Both the position numbers and the translations under genes were made by a program. Source: CBDBLK01 sp965215445 (GTDB lineage Bacteria > Bdellovibrionota > Bacteriovoracia > Bacteriovoracales > Bacteriovoracaceae). From it: 64,000 nucleotides of DNA. The stretch lies in the NCBI GenBank assembly GCA_965215445.1, contig CBDCDT010000002.1, forward strand, positions 2,294,001-2,358,000, read 5' to 3'. Below, piece by piece: positions 25,145 to 33,589 of the stretch. Each line of letters opens with the position of its first letter. Positions within the stretch are counted from its first letter, which is position 1. The notes under the pieces are model-generated. The model did not search any database, had not been told where the DNA came from, and worked only from the letters and a program-made list of their open reading frames with translations.

Positions 25145-26173
25145 ATGCTAAAAAACCTTCTTAACGCACCCCCCCCCCCCCGAAAATTTCAGAGAAATTT
25201 TCGGGCCTCTGGAAATAACCGCGCCGTTTCCCTCACCGAGGCACTGGTAGCGGCCGGAATGGTGGGGGGCCTTTCACTGGGATACTTGCAACTTTCCGGA
25301 GATCATCAAAAATCTCAGAAGAAAATCGAAGCGGGTTTTGAAATCGACATGCTCACGCTGGAAATGGCGCAGACTTTGAGCAACGACGAGGCCTGCACCA
25401 AAACCTTGAGAAATAACACCTCCGGCACTATCTCCGATATTAGAAATTCCAAGAACAAGGTTGTTTTCGAGGAAAACAAAAAATACGGGCAAAACCTGAT
25501 TCAGCTTAAAAGCATGGAATTAAAAAACCTCGACAAGGCGGCAGATGGTTTTGGCAGTCTGGAATTGGAAGTCACCTTTGAAAAAAGCGCCAAGATTATC
25601 AAGGGCAAAAAAGAAGAAATAAGAAAAATCCCTTTGGTAATTCAGGAAACCGGCGGTACTGTGATTTGCAACCCCGACCCCGCCACCCGATTTATCGCCA
25701 GCAGTGCAAAAAAGATGATGTGCGATAGCATCAAGGGAACTTTTAATCCAGCAACACAAAAATGCACGCCGCCTTTTTTAGGGCAGAACTGTCCCAATTA
25801 TATCGTGGGTTTTGACAGCAACGGGAAGGCTCTTTGTGAAACTCAATACACATTTGGGAGTGTATCACCTCAGCAGCAACCGCCTCAGCAACAATCGCCT
25901 CAGCAACAACCGCCTCAGCAACAACCGCCTCAGCAACAACCGCCTCAGCAACAACCGCCTCAGAATCCTTGTACTTGTTCAAATCCATGTTTGAGCTATA
26001 CTTGGCGCGGCGGTAATCAATATGGCGGTGGTACCCGATATACTATTACGGCGACTATTGATATTTCTTGTTTTTCACCCTTAACGCCTGCATCGTGTAC
26101 ACAATATTTAATATGCCCTCCTGACGAGCCACAAAAACATTCTCTTTCTAATAGTCAATGTAGATGTCGATAA
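25145..26173 (+). CDS. Prepilin-like protein copy 2 with poly-C tract and variable tail
   Basis: A 342-residue protein. The leader MLKNLLNAPPPPRKFQRNFR continues to NNRA, followed by VSLTEALVAAGMVGGLSL (Glu at +5). The codons for Pro-Pro-Pro-Pro-Arg come from a run of 13 C; loss or gain of one C would shift the frame and abolish the protein, a classical phase-variation layout. The core matches copy 1 almost residue for residue. Six PQQQP-type units follow, then a different Cys-rich tail (CTCSNPCLSYTWRGG, ending SNSQCRCR). It is probably surface exposed or part of a pilus-like structure. Confidence 0.83.
   Translation: MLKNLLNAPPPPRKFQRNFRASGNNRAVSLTEALVAAGMVGGLSLGYLQLSGDHQKSQKKIEAGFEIDMLTLEMAQTLSNDEACTKTLRNNTSGTISDIRNSKNKVVFEENKKYGQNLIQLKSMELKNLDKAADGFGSLELEVTFEKSAKIIKGKKEEIRKIPLVIQETGGTVICNPDPATRFIASSAKKMMCDSIKGTFNPATQKCTPPFLGQNCPNYIVGFDSNGKALCETQYTFGSVSPQQQPPQQQSPQQQPPQQQPPQQQPPQQQPPQNPCTCSNPCLSYTWRGGNQYGGGTRYTITATIDISCFSPLTPASCTQYLICPPDEPQKHSLSNSQCRCR
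25169..25181 (+). repeat. Homopolymeric tract of 13 C inside the leader of prepilin copy 2
   Basis: Thirteen consecutive C bases begin 24 bases after the start codon. The present length keeps the gene in frame. Tracts of this length are prone to slipped-strand mispairing, and the assembled count itself may reflect a mixed population. Confidence 0.9.
25868..25957 (+). repeat. Six 15-bp repeats encoding PQQQP/S (copy 2)
   Basis: Six in-frame 15-base units (CCTCAGCAACAACCG and variants) join the core to the variable tail; copy 1 has four. The units are more uniform than in copy 1, which suggests recent expansion. Confidence 0.87.
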
Positions 26174-26207
26174 AACTTGAGGTTTTAAAAAACTCGCCCT
26201 TCTATAA

Positions 26208-26390
26208 AACCCCGAATCCCAAGGGTTGGGTTTACTCTTTCAGGGCAAAATCCACATTTAAAGCTATCCAGGGTCTTGACGAAAAAAAATTTATTGCAGG
26301 CCAGGCGTTCAAAAGACCTATTTTTTCATCAGTTTTTTGACTTCCTGAAGGGACAGGCCGGTACTTTGACTTACAAATTCGGGAGTCATT
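26208..26390. repeat. Direct repeat R1, copy B, with remnant of an Rpn-type gene 3' end
   Basis: This matches 23780-23964 with scattered differences. Its right part (about 26318-26390) corresponds to the last 73 bases of the Rpn-type gene. The similarity then jumps to sequence lying beyond the 5' end of that gene (26404 matches 24869). Almost the whole nuclease gene is therefore missing from this copy, as after an internal deletion. Confidence 0.75.
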
Positions 26391-26439
26391 AATTCAAAAT
26401 CTAGTTTCCAGTGCCAACGCAATTGTCAGTAAAACTATT

Positions 26440-27429
26440 TTACGAGTCTTCCTTTTTAAGTTTTTCTAGCTGCCCAAGGGAAAGGCCGGTGGTTTCGCTG
26501 ACAAATTTAAAGTCTGCTCCCGTTGCCAAGAGTTTGCGGGCAATTTCCACCGCCTTAGCATCTTGACCTTCTCTATGGCCCTCTTCTCGTCCTTTCTCGA
26601 TACCTTTCTCAATACCTTTCTCGATACCTTTCTGGAGTCCCTCGTTATGGGCGTAGTGTTCCCGGTCGTGTTGATCTCTTCGCTGTTTGTCTATCGACAA
26701 CGCTTCCGCTTTCACCTTCGGGTCTAAAGACAAATCCCACAAATTCTTGAGCACATTTTTCATCTCGTTTCCCCCTTTTAAAAGCTCCCTACAGTCTTCT
26801 ATGCTGAGTTTATGCGAATTTTTAAGCACATAACACCACTTATCTTGGGATTTGTCCAGCTTTTCGATATTTACGCTAAATTTTTCAAGCTCTACAATCA
26901 CCGGCCTGAGCGCTCTGGAAATCACCACATGGGGTGGATTCTCTCGAAGCAGACTGCAAACGTGAAAATAATCCTTCACTTGCGCCAACTCCCTCAAATT
27001 TTTGGTGCTAAAGATCAGCGAATACACTGGTGCCAGTTTTTCGTAACCCTCCCCCCTGTCAAGTTGATCCGAGTAAATTCTTCCCGAATAGGCAATCAAA
27101 CGCCCCACAAAGTGGGTTTGGTTGCTGGTCTGAATCTCGACGTTGACCGTTTCCGTTTTGGCCCCGAACAAAGACTGGTAGGTGAATTTTACCTGGAGGT
27201 CGAGAATATAGGTTTTGCCCGCATCTTTGGCGAGTCTTTGAGGAGTGAGTTCGGAATTTAAAACCACGACGTTTTCAATAGAAGAGTTTTCCGGCAGAGG
27301 CAAAAAGCTTTGCAAGAGGGATTTGAGAAGTTCTTCATTTTTGATGAGAAAATTCTTAAACACCGCGTCGTTGGTAAGTCTTAGAAAGTTTTCCTTTTTT
27401 AAAAACGCAGAAAGTGCACGCATGTCCAT
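26440..27429 (-). CDS. PD-(D/E)XK nuclease family transposase (PF12784-like)
   Basis: The protein has 329 residues from ATG 27429, chosen because TGGAG lies six bases upstream; the frame is open to 27639. It has the family opening RLTNDAVFKNFL, then the nuclease core with TYILDLQVKF and VNVEIQTSNQ (Asp...Glu-x-Gln), and LIAYSGRIYSDQL...PVYSLIF. The C-terminus has three EKGI units plus EKGREEG, encoded by near-perfect repeats at about 26595-26636, and a helical tail resembling the end of the other nuclease (FVSETTGLSLGQLEKLKK). It is another mobile-type gene in the variable region. Confidence 0.83.
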   Translation of the reverse strand: MDMRALSAFLKKENFLRLTNDAVFKNFLIKNEELLKSLLQSFLPLPENSSIENVVVLNSELTPQRLAKDAGKTYILDLQVKFTYQSLFGAKTETVNVEIQTSNQTHFVGRLIAYSGRIYSDQLDRGEGYEKLAPVYSLIFSTKNLRELAQVKDYFHVCSLLRENPPHVVISRALRPVIVELEKFSVNIEKLDKSQDKWCYVLKNSHKLSIEDCRELLKGGNEMKNVLKNLWDLSLDPKVKAEALSIDKQRRDQHDREHYAHNEGLQKGIEKGIEKGIEKGREEGHREGQDAKAVEIARKLLATGADFKFVSETTGLSLGQLEKLKKEDS

Positions 27430-27731
27430 TTTGATCTCCAGTGTTTGCAATGCACCATTGCTTTGCATGACATTGGAGACTTGCGAGAAGGAAACCCGTT
27501 TCGTGATTTGTAACCCCCTGAATTTAGGGGATTCAAAAATTTCTGTTGAACTCAATTGAACACCCAGGCGTTCAAAAAGAAACATTTTCGTGTTTCGAGC
27601 TATTTGGTCAATATCGGGACGGCCGGGCCTTCCTTCCACCTCGCGAACTTTTGTGCCATATAATCTACCGTAAGTTAGGCGAATAACCCGTTGTCTTTTG
27701 ATTTAGGCCCGGGGTTGGTTTCCAGTGCTGG
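27430..27731. other. Gene-free stretch upstream of the PF12784-like gene
   Basis: The nuclease reading frame stays open to 27639 but has no family similarity there. From about 27673 the sequence resembles 23471-23580 (GGCGAATAACC..., then GGTTTCCAGTGCTGGC and ACTGAATTGAG), marking another diverged direct repeat. No promoter is clear. Confidence 0.5.
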
Positions 27732-28055
27732 CTACTGAATTGAGAGCAGGCCGAGTCTTGCCATCGCAAAAATGCCACCGAGGATAAATGAACTGCACCC
27801 GCCGATAACTCCGCTCGAATAAATTAATAATTTTAGGGCCATTTTGTCTTCCAATATCTTAATATCCTTCTTGAGATCGGCGCGGACTTGTTCAATTTTT
27901 AAATCGACATCTTTCAAATTCTGCTTGGTTGCCAGGTTTGAGTTGATAATTTCATATAAAACCAGGGCCTGGGCCTTGGCCTGTTCTTCAGGAACTCCGG
28001 CCCTCATTAGGCGTTCTGCATATTCCAGCGTATTTAACCCGTTTGTAGTCGTCAC
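27732..28055 (-). CDS. DUF1640-like coiled-coil membrane protein (copy B)
   Basis: A 107-residue paralogue of the gene at 23148. The first 40 residues are nearly identical (TTTNGLNTLEYAERLMRAG). They are followed by a longer coiled coil (LKIEQVRADLKKDIKILEDK) and a C-terminal transmembrane helix (VIGGCSSFILGGIFAMARLG). The start is GTG with the same GGGGAG site, and the upstream 45 bases match copy A at all but one position. Copy A looks like a version with most of the coiled coil removed. The function is unknown. Confidence 0.75.
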   Translation of the reverse strand: MTTTNGLNTLEYAERLMRAGVPEEQAKAQALVLYEIINSNLATKQNLKDVDLKIEQVRADLKKDIKILEDKMALKLLIYSSGVIGGCSSFILGGIFAMARLGLLSIQ

Positions 28056-28289
28056 AACCTCCCCTTTGATTAGAACTTATCGTATTCTCTAAAATTTTCT
28101 TTAAAATCTAACTTGCACCTGTATTCTTGTAAAGATTAAAGTCAATAAAAATAGTGAGATATTGAAGTGCAGTCGTTTTATTGGAATCAATGAAAGTGGC
28201 CATTAAAATACCTGCACCTGCAAGTCATTGGCATGGATTTTGCATGGTTTTTTTTTGTCGGATTATGACCATTGTGCTAAACCGAGAAA

Positions 28290-28904
28290 ATGAATGGTCT
28301 CGCATTTTTGCAAAGCGTCTTGATCGCACTCGTGGCGAGTTCCTGCGCCCTTTTTTCTGCGTCCGAGCAGCGCTTAAGGCCTCCCTCCGCCGACTTGGGC
28401 AAGGCCCTTCGCGCCGTGTGCTTTTCCGGGGAGGGCAAGGGGCGAGTCATTTTGCCGAACGGGCGCTATTCCTTCAGCTACCAGGCCTTGCACCAAAAAC
28501 AAAAAAGAGTTTGGCTCTTGGAGTTGGACTTTTTTTTGGGGGGCGACCAACTCCTGAGTCTGGATTATTCGCAATTGGAAAAAAACCAAATCACCCCGGG
28601 GGGGAGTCTGTACCAACGCCTGAAATTGACTCCACGGGATGCAGCAATGCTGCACGCTTTATTATTGCAATTCGCTAAAATCCTGGCGGCGGAATCTGGC
28701 CAAAACCTTGCCCCACAAGCGCACTGGGACTGGGAGGAAAAGGAGGGTGGGCTTGAGCTTTCGTCCCGTTCCCACGGACAAAGCGTACTTTTGAAGGCCG
28801 GGGAGTACCGCTACGACGACACCAGCAAAAAGGCCTTCTACCGCAAAATTCACATATCTCTGGGACGCTTTGAACTGCAACTCTTCCCCTCGTCTTGCCA
28901 ATAA
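28290..28904 (+). CDS. Putative lipoprotein, unknown function
   Basis: A 204-residue protein with a short lipoprotein signal (FLQSVLIALVASSCALFS; lipobox VASSC). The mature part is probably periplasmic or outer-membrane attached, with beta-rich segments such as GRVILPNGRYSFSYQAL and SVLLKAGEYRYDDTSKKAFY. It precedes the peptide transporter genes by about 50 bases on the same strand, but the transporter has its own ribosome site. No family is recognised. Confidence 0.7.
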   Translation: MNGLAFLQSVLIALVASSCALFSASEQRLRPPSADLGKALRAVCFSGEGKGRVILPNGRYSFSYQALHQKQKRVWLLELDFFLGGDQLLSLDYSQLEKNQITPGGSLYQRLKLTPRDAAMLHALLLQFAKILAAESGQNLAPQAHWDWEEKEGGLELSSRSHGQSVLLKAGEYRYDDTSKKAFYRKIHISLGRFELQLFPSSCQ

Positions 28905-28955
28905 GCTCTCTTTGCGCCAAACTGCCCCATCAACCATTGGCAAAAGGAGAGTCCC

Positions 28956-30749
28956 ATGTTCAAACCAGCTTTCAAAAACTTTTTCCTGACTTTTTTACTC
29001 ACTATCGTATTGTGCGCCTGCACTTCCGACCGCGACAACATTGACGGGACGGTTTTGAATATGGCCGTACCCTCCCAAGTCAAAGGCATGGATCCCATCC
29101 TCACCAACGACCTCTACTCTGCCGGCGAAGTGGCGCGGGTGTACGAGGGCCTTTTGGAGTATCACTACCTCAAGCGCCCCTACGCTTTAAGGCCCAACCT
29201 GGCCCAGGCCATGCCCACGGTGGGAGACAAGGGCATGACCTACACTTTTAAAATCAAAAAGGGAGTCAAATTTCAAGACGATACCGCTTTTGCAAACGGC
29301 AAGGGACGCGAACTCACCGCCGCCGACTTCGTCTATTCGATCAAGCGCCTGGCCGACCCCAGACTACAGGGGCTGGGTTGGTGGTTGCTCGACGGCAAAA
29401 TCAAGGGGTTGAACCAATGGCGCGACAAAAACGCCAAGCGCGAGCAAACCAACTACGACGAAACTGTGGAGGGACTCAAAGCGCTCGACTCCCACACCTT
29501 GCAATTTACCCTCTCCAAACCCTTCCCCCAGTTTCTCTACGCACTGGCGATGCCCTTTACTTTTGCCGTTGCCCGGGAAGTGGTCGAACGCCACGGCAAG
29601 GAATTTATCAATCGCCCGGTGGGTACCGGGCCTTTTATGATTAAAGACGGTGTGTTTAAGCGCACCAAAAAAATTGTCTACCTAAAAAACCCCAACTACC
29701 GAGAAAAAACTTTTCCCTGTGAAAAAGATGCTTCACCCGCCTTTCTAGACATCGCCCGTGCCTCCTGTGGGAAACGCCTGCCTCTGGCAGATGGTATCGT
29801 GGTCAACATTATCGAAGAGGATCAACCGCGCTGGCTCAACTTCAGGCGCGGCAAACTGGACTACCTGGGCATTCCCAAAGACAATTTTGATGCCGCCATT
29901 CCCGACGCCAAAAACCTGGTGCCCGAACTTAAAAGTCAGGACATCAAACTGATCATCTCTCCCTCACTCGACATCACCTACACCGGTTTCAATCACGACC
30001 TCAAATTATTTCAGTCAGCGGATCTGCGCCGGGCGATGTCCCTGGCCTACGATGTAAACGGCTCCAACACGTTATTTTACAACGACACCGCCCTACCCGC
30101 CCAATCGCTGGTTCCCCCGGGAATTGCCGGCCACGAAGAAAACTTTAAGAGTCCCTACCGGGGCATGGGCACAAAGGCCAACCTGGAAGAGGCAAAAAAA
30201 CTGTTGGCCCGCGCGGGTTATCCCGGCGGCAAGGGCCTGCCCGAAATTACCTACGACTGCCCCAGTGCCACCACTTCCCGCCAGATGGGAGAGTATTTCA
30301 AAAAGCAAATGGCACAAATTGGCATCAATGTTAAAGTCGTGCTCAACCCCTGGCCGGAACTGCAAAAGAAAATCACCACCCGGCAAATTATGACTTACGG
30401 AATTGCCTGGGGTGCCGACTACCCCGATGCGGAAAACTTTTTGCAACTTCTCTATGGCCCAAACCGCGCTCCCGGTGCCAACGGCTCCGGTTACGACAAC
30501 CCCCGTTTCAACAAAATGTTTGCCCGGGCGGCGCTGATGCAAGATGGCCCTGAGCGCACTGAACTGTACCAAAAGCTCAACCGCATGGCCGCGGAAGAAG
30601 CGCCCTTGATCTACGGAGTCCACCGCCAGAAATATGTTCTCTTGCACTCCTGGATTCAAAACTATGTGCCCACCGATTTTCCCATGGGAACAACCGCCTA
30701 TCTCGGCGTTGACCAGCAAAAGAAAACCGAAATGCTGAAAAAATTGTAA
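28956..30749 (+). CDS. ABC transporter substrate-binding lipoprotein, SBP_bac_5 (OppA/DppA type)
   Basis: A 597-residue solute receptor for an oligopeptide/dipeptide/nickel-type importer. The signal ends in a lipobox-like LCAC. Family features are VPSQVKGMDPILTNDLYSAG, YEGLLEYHYLKRPYALRPNL, the TYTFKIKKGVKFQDD motif, a central RAMSLAYDVNGSNTLFYND and WGADYPDAENFLQLLYGPN near the C-terminus. AAAAGGAGAG lies close to the ATG. Two permease and two ATPase genes follow at once, giving a complete five-gene importer. The exact peptide class cannot be told from sequence. Confidence 0.92.
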   Translation: MFKPAFKNFFLTFLLTIVLCACTSDRDNIDGTVLNMAVPSQVKGMDPILTNDLYSAGEVARVYEGLLEYHYLKRPYALRPNLAQAMPTVGDKGMTYTFKIKKGVKFQDDTAFANGKGRELTAADFVYSIKRLADPRLQGLGWWLLDGKIKGLNQWRDKNAKREQTNYDETVEGLKALDSHTLQFTLSKPFPQFLYALAMPFTFAVAREVVERHGKEFINRPVGTGPFMIKDGVFKRTKKIVYLKNPNYREKTFPCEKDASPAFLDIARASCGKRLPLADGIVVNIIEEDQPRWLNFRRGKLDYLGIPKDNFDAAIPDAKNLVPELKSQDIKLIISPSLDITYTGFNHDLKLFQSADLRRAMSLAYDVNGSNTLFYNDTALPAQSLVPPGIAGHEENFKSPYRGMGTKANLEEAKKLLARAGYPGGKGLPEITYDCPSATTSRQMGEYFKKQMAQIGINVKVVLNPWPELQKKITTRQIMTYGIAWGADYPDAENFLQLLYGPNRAPGANGSGYDNPRFNKMFARAALMQDGPERTELYQKLNRMAAEEAPLIYGVHRQKYVLLHSWIQNYVPTDFPMGTTAYLGVDQQKKTEMLKKL

Positions 30750-30759
30750 AGGTATCCCG

Positions 30760-31701
30760 GTGGATTTAACCTCTTACGTTATAAGAAGACTTCTCTACGT
30801 CATCCCCGTTCTCTTGGGGGTGTGCCTAATTGTCTTTGTACTGTTTAACCTGTTTTCTCCCGACCCCACCCTGATCATGCTGGGAAAACACGCCACACTA
30901 AAACAAATGCAAGAACTCCGGGTCGAGTTGGGGCTGAACCGCCCCCTCTGGCAACAGTATATCGACATCGTGGTTTCGGCCTTTACTTTTGACTTCGGCC
31001 GTTCCTGGTCAACCCGTCAGGAAATCATCGAAATGATTAAAACCGGCATGATCCCCTCGCTGACGGTTTCCCTGCCCGCTTTTACCCTCTCCACTCTGGT
31101 CGCCATTTCCATCTCGCTGTTCGTCTCCTTTTACCGGGGTAAAAAAATTGATCAGATGGCAGTGGTGGTGTGCGTGGCCCTGATGTCAATTTCCTCACTG
31201 GCCTATATTTTGTTTGGCCAGTGGTTTTTTGCCTTTGAACTCGGACTGTTTGAAATTTCCGGTTATGAGGAAGGTTTCCCCTACTTTATTCCCTATGTTC
31301 TGCTGCCCATTGTGATTTGGGTGATTCTCTCCGTCGGCCCCGACGTGCGCTTTTACCGCACGGTCATTCTCGACGAAATTTACCAGGACTACGTCCGCAC
31401 CGCCCGCGCCAAAGGCCTTTCCGAAAAAAAAGTTTTGTTCAAACACGTCCTGAAAAACGCCATGGTTTCGATCATCACCTATCTGGTGATTCAAATCCCT
31501 TTCCTGATTATCGGGGCCTTGCTGCTGGAAAGTTTTTTTTCCATTCCTGGGCTGGGTTCCATGGCCCTGGAAGCGATCAACTCCTCCGACTTTCCGGTCA
31601 TCAAGGCGATGACCGTGCTTTCGGCAGTGGCGTATATTTTCTTTAATGTTCTGACCGACGTACTCTACACCGTCGTCGATCCCAGAGTGAGGCCCAAATA
31701 A
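30760..31701 (+). CDS. Peptide ABC transporter permease, DppB/OppB type
   Basis: A 313-residue inner-membrane permease starting at GTG ten bases after the substrate-binding gene. It shows the DppB N-terminal helix YVIRRLLYVIPVLLGVCLIV, the MLGKHATLKQMQELRVELGL segment, and the EAA loop DYVRTARAKGLSEKKVLFKH that contacts the ATPases. The stop overlaps the next permease start (TAATG). Confidence 0.94.
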   Translation: MDLTSYVIRRLLYVIPVLLGVCLIVFVLFNLFSPDPTLIMLGKHATLKQMQELRVELGLNRPLWQQYIDIVVSAFTFDFGRSWSTRQEIIEMIKTGMIPSLTVSLPAFTLSTLVAISISLFVSFYRGKKIDQMAVVVCVALMSISSLAYILFGQWFFAFELGLFEISGYEEGFPYFIPYVLLPIVIWVILSVGPDVRFYRTVILDEIYQDYVRTARAKGLSEKKVLFKHVLKNAMVSIITYLVIQIPFLIIGALLLESFFSIPGLGSMALEAINSSDFPVIKAMTVLSAVAYIFFNVLTDVLYTVVDPRVRPK

Positions 31702-32573
31702 TGGCGACAAGTGCACTTCTCCCCTCCCGTTCCCTGTGGCAACACGCCTGGAAGCAATTGCTAAAAGACCGCACCGCCATGGTGGCCTTATTGATTGTGT
31801 GCTTTTATTTTTTGCTGGCGATTTTGAGTGCCAGCGGACTGATTGCTGGAAACTGGAGCGAAGAGATTGGCCCCTCTTACGCCCCTCCCAGCACCCAATA
31901 CTGGTTCGGTCTCGACCTCTTTGGCCGCTCGGTTTTTTATAAAACCATCAAGGGGGCCGAAGTCGCCATTTCCGTAGGCGTGGTCACTGCCGCGCTTTCG
32001 GCGATTATCGGATTGACATTGGGGGCGATTGCCGGCCACTTTGGCGGAAAGGTCGACGAGTTGATCGTCTGGTTTTACACCACTTTTAATTCCATTCCCT
32101 CGATTATGCTGTTGGTGGCGATCACCTTTGCCGTAGGAGAAAAGGGACTCACTTCGGTCTACCTGGCACTGGGGCTGACCAGTTGGGTGCAATTGTGCCG
32201 CCTGATCCGCGGAGAAGTCATCAGACACAAAGACCGCGAATACGTCCACGCCGCCACGGCGATTGGCAGTGGAGAGTTCCGCAAATTGTTCAGACACATC
32301 ATCCCCAACGTGCTTCACATTGTTATCATCAATTTTTCCCTGCAATTTCAAATTGCCATCAAGTCCGAAGTCATCCTCTCCTATTTGGGCCTCGGCGTTC
32401 AAGGCCGGCCATCCTGGGGAACCATGATCGACGATGCCAAGCTGGAATTGGTGCGCGGAAACTGGTGGCAACTGGCGGCCGCCACGTTTGCCATGTTTTT
32501 CATCGTGCTGGCGTTTAACCTTTTGGGAGACGCCTTGAGAGACGCACTCGATCCCAAACTTAAAGGAAAATAG
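31701..32573 (+). CDS. Peptide ABC transporter permease, DppC/OppC type
   Basis: A 290-residue second permease, with an N-terminal helix after a cytoplasmic lead (QLLKDRTAMVALLIVCFYFL). Also visible are the family phrase YWFGLDLFGRSVFYKTIKGA, the EAA loop (REYVHAATAIGSGEFRKLFR) and the C-terminal FNLLGDALRDALDPKLKGK. Its stop overlaps the GTG start of the first ATPase by one base. Confidence 0.94.
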   Translation: MATSALLPSRSLWQHAWKQLLKDRTAMVALLIVCFYFLLAILSASGLIAGNWSEEIGPSYAPPSTQYWFGLDLFGRSVFYKTIKGAEVAISVGVVTAALSAIIGLTLGAIAGHFGGKVDELIVWFYTTFNSIPSIMLLVAITFAVGEKGLTSVYLALGLTSWVQLCRLIRGEVIRHKDREYVHAATAIGSGEFRKLFRHIIPNVLHIVIINFSLQFQIAIKSEVILSYLGLGVQGRPSWGTMIDDAKLELVRGNWWQLAAATFAMFFIVLAFNLLGDALRDALDPKLKGK

Positions 32574-33589
32574 TGGCCCGTGTTTTGAGTGTGAAAAATT
32601 TATGTGTGGAGTTTCAAACCGACGGCGGCACGGCCACTGCCGTAGACGGGGTAAGTTTTGAACTCGCCAAGGGTCAAACTTTGGGGATTGTGGGAGAGTC
32701 TGGTTCGGGCAAATCAGTCACCGCCCTTTCCATTATGGGCCTGATTCCCCACCCCCCCGGCCGCATAGCGAGGGGAGAAATTTTCTACAGGGAATCGGGG
32801 GATGAGCAAAATTTGCTCTCCCTAACCAGCGCGCAAATGCGCAAAATTCGCGGCAACAAAATTGCCATGATCTTTCAGGAACCCATGACTTCACTCAATC
32901 CGGTCTATACGGTGGGCAATCAAATTGAAGAAGTCTTTCAATTGCACCAAAGTGAACTGGGCCGAAAAGAACGCACCCTCAAGGTCTTGGAAATGTTGCA
33001 TTTGGTGGGCATCCCAGCACCGGAAAAAAGATTAAAAGAGTATCCCCACCAGCTTTCGGGGGGTATGCGCCAACGGGTGATGATCGCCATGGCACTGTCC
33101 TGCCGCCCGGACGTTTTGATCGCCGACGAGCCGACCACCGCCTTGGACGTCACCATTCAGGCGCAAATTTTGGAACTCATGCAAAAACTGCAAAAAGAAT
33201 TGGGCATGGGCCTGATTATCATTACTCACGACCTGGGAGTCATCGCCGAAATATGCGACGACGTGGCGGTGATGTATTGTGGAAAAATTGTCGAGCAAAC
33301 CGATGTCAAAGGCCTGTTCGAGCGCCCCCACCATCCCTATACCAAGGGACTGATCGAATCCATTCCCTCCTACGACAGCACGGTGAGTGGGCAAAAAAAG
33401 CGTTTGAACACCATCGAGGGCATGGTGCCCTCGCTTTTGGAACTTCCCCCGGGATGCTCCTTCCAAAACCGTTGTGACTACGCCACGGAAAAATGCCGTG
33501 GAAGCGAAGGTGCTCCCACGCTCAAATCCTGGGACAGACAGGGACACTCGGTCGCCTGTTTTCATCCCCTGGAAGGGAGTACCCAATGA
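32573..33589 (+). CDS. Peptide ABC transporter ATP-binding protein, DppD/OppD type
   Basis: A 338-residue ATPase with GTG start. Walker A is GESGSGKS (about residue 41), followed by the Q-loop region IFQEPMTSLNPVYTVGNQ, signature LSGGMRQRV, Walker B VLIADEPTTALD and H-loop IITHD. The C-terminal oligopeptide/dipeptide extension has the Cys-containing PPGCSFQNRCDYATEKC motif, which often binds an iron-sulfur cluster in this family. The stop overlaps the next ATPase start (ATGA). Confidence 0.95.
   Translation: MARVLSVKNLCVEFQTDGGTATAVDGVSFELAKGQTLGIVGESGSGKSVTALSIMGLIPHPPGRIARGEIFYRESGDEQNLLSLTSAQMRKIRGNKIAMIFQEPMTSLNPVYTVGNQIEEVFQLHQSELGRKERTLKVLEMLHLVGIPAPEKRLKEYPHQLSGGMRQRVMIAMALSCRPDVLIADEPTTALDVTIQAQILELMQKLQKELGMGLIIITHDLGVIAEICDDVAVMYCGKIVEQTDVKGLFERPHHPYTKGLIESIPSYDSTVSGQKKRLNTIEGMVPSLLELPPGCSFQNRCDYATEKCRGSEGAPTLKSWDRQGHSVACFHPLEGSTQ

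Noticed and set aside
25868..25957. Regular short repeats that could suggest a CRISPR array
   Set aside because: The 15-bp units are contiguous, have no spacers and encode PQQQP in frame within a protein.
26595..26636. Tandem repeats of about 12-15 bp on the minus strand
   Set aside because: They encode the EKGI repeats typical of the C-terminus of PF12784/Rpn-type nucleases, so they are coding repeats and not an independent element.
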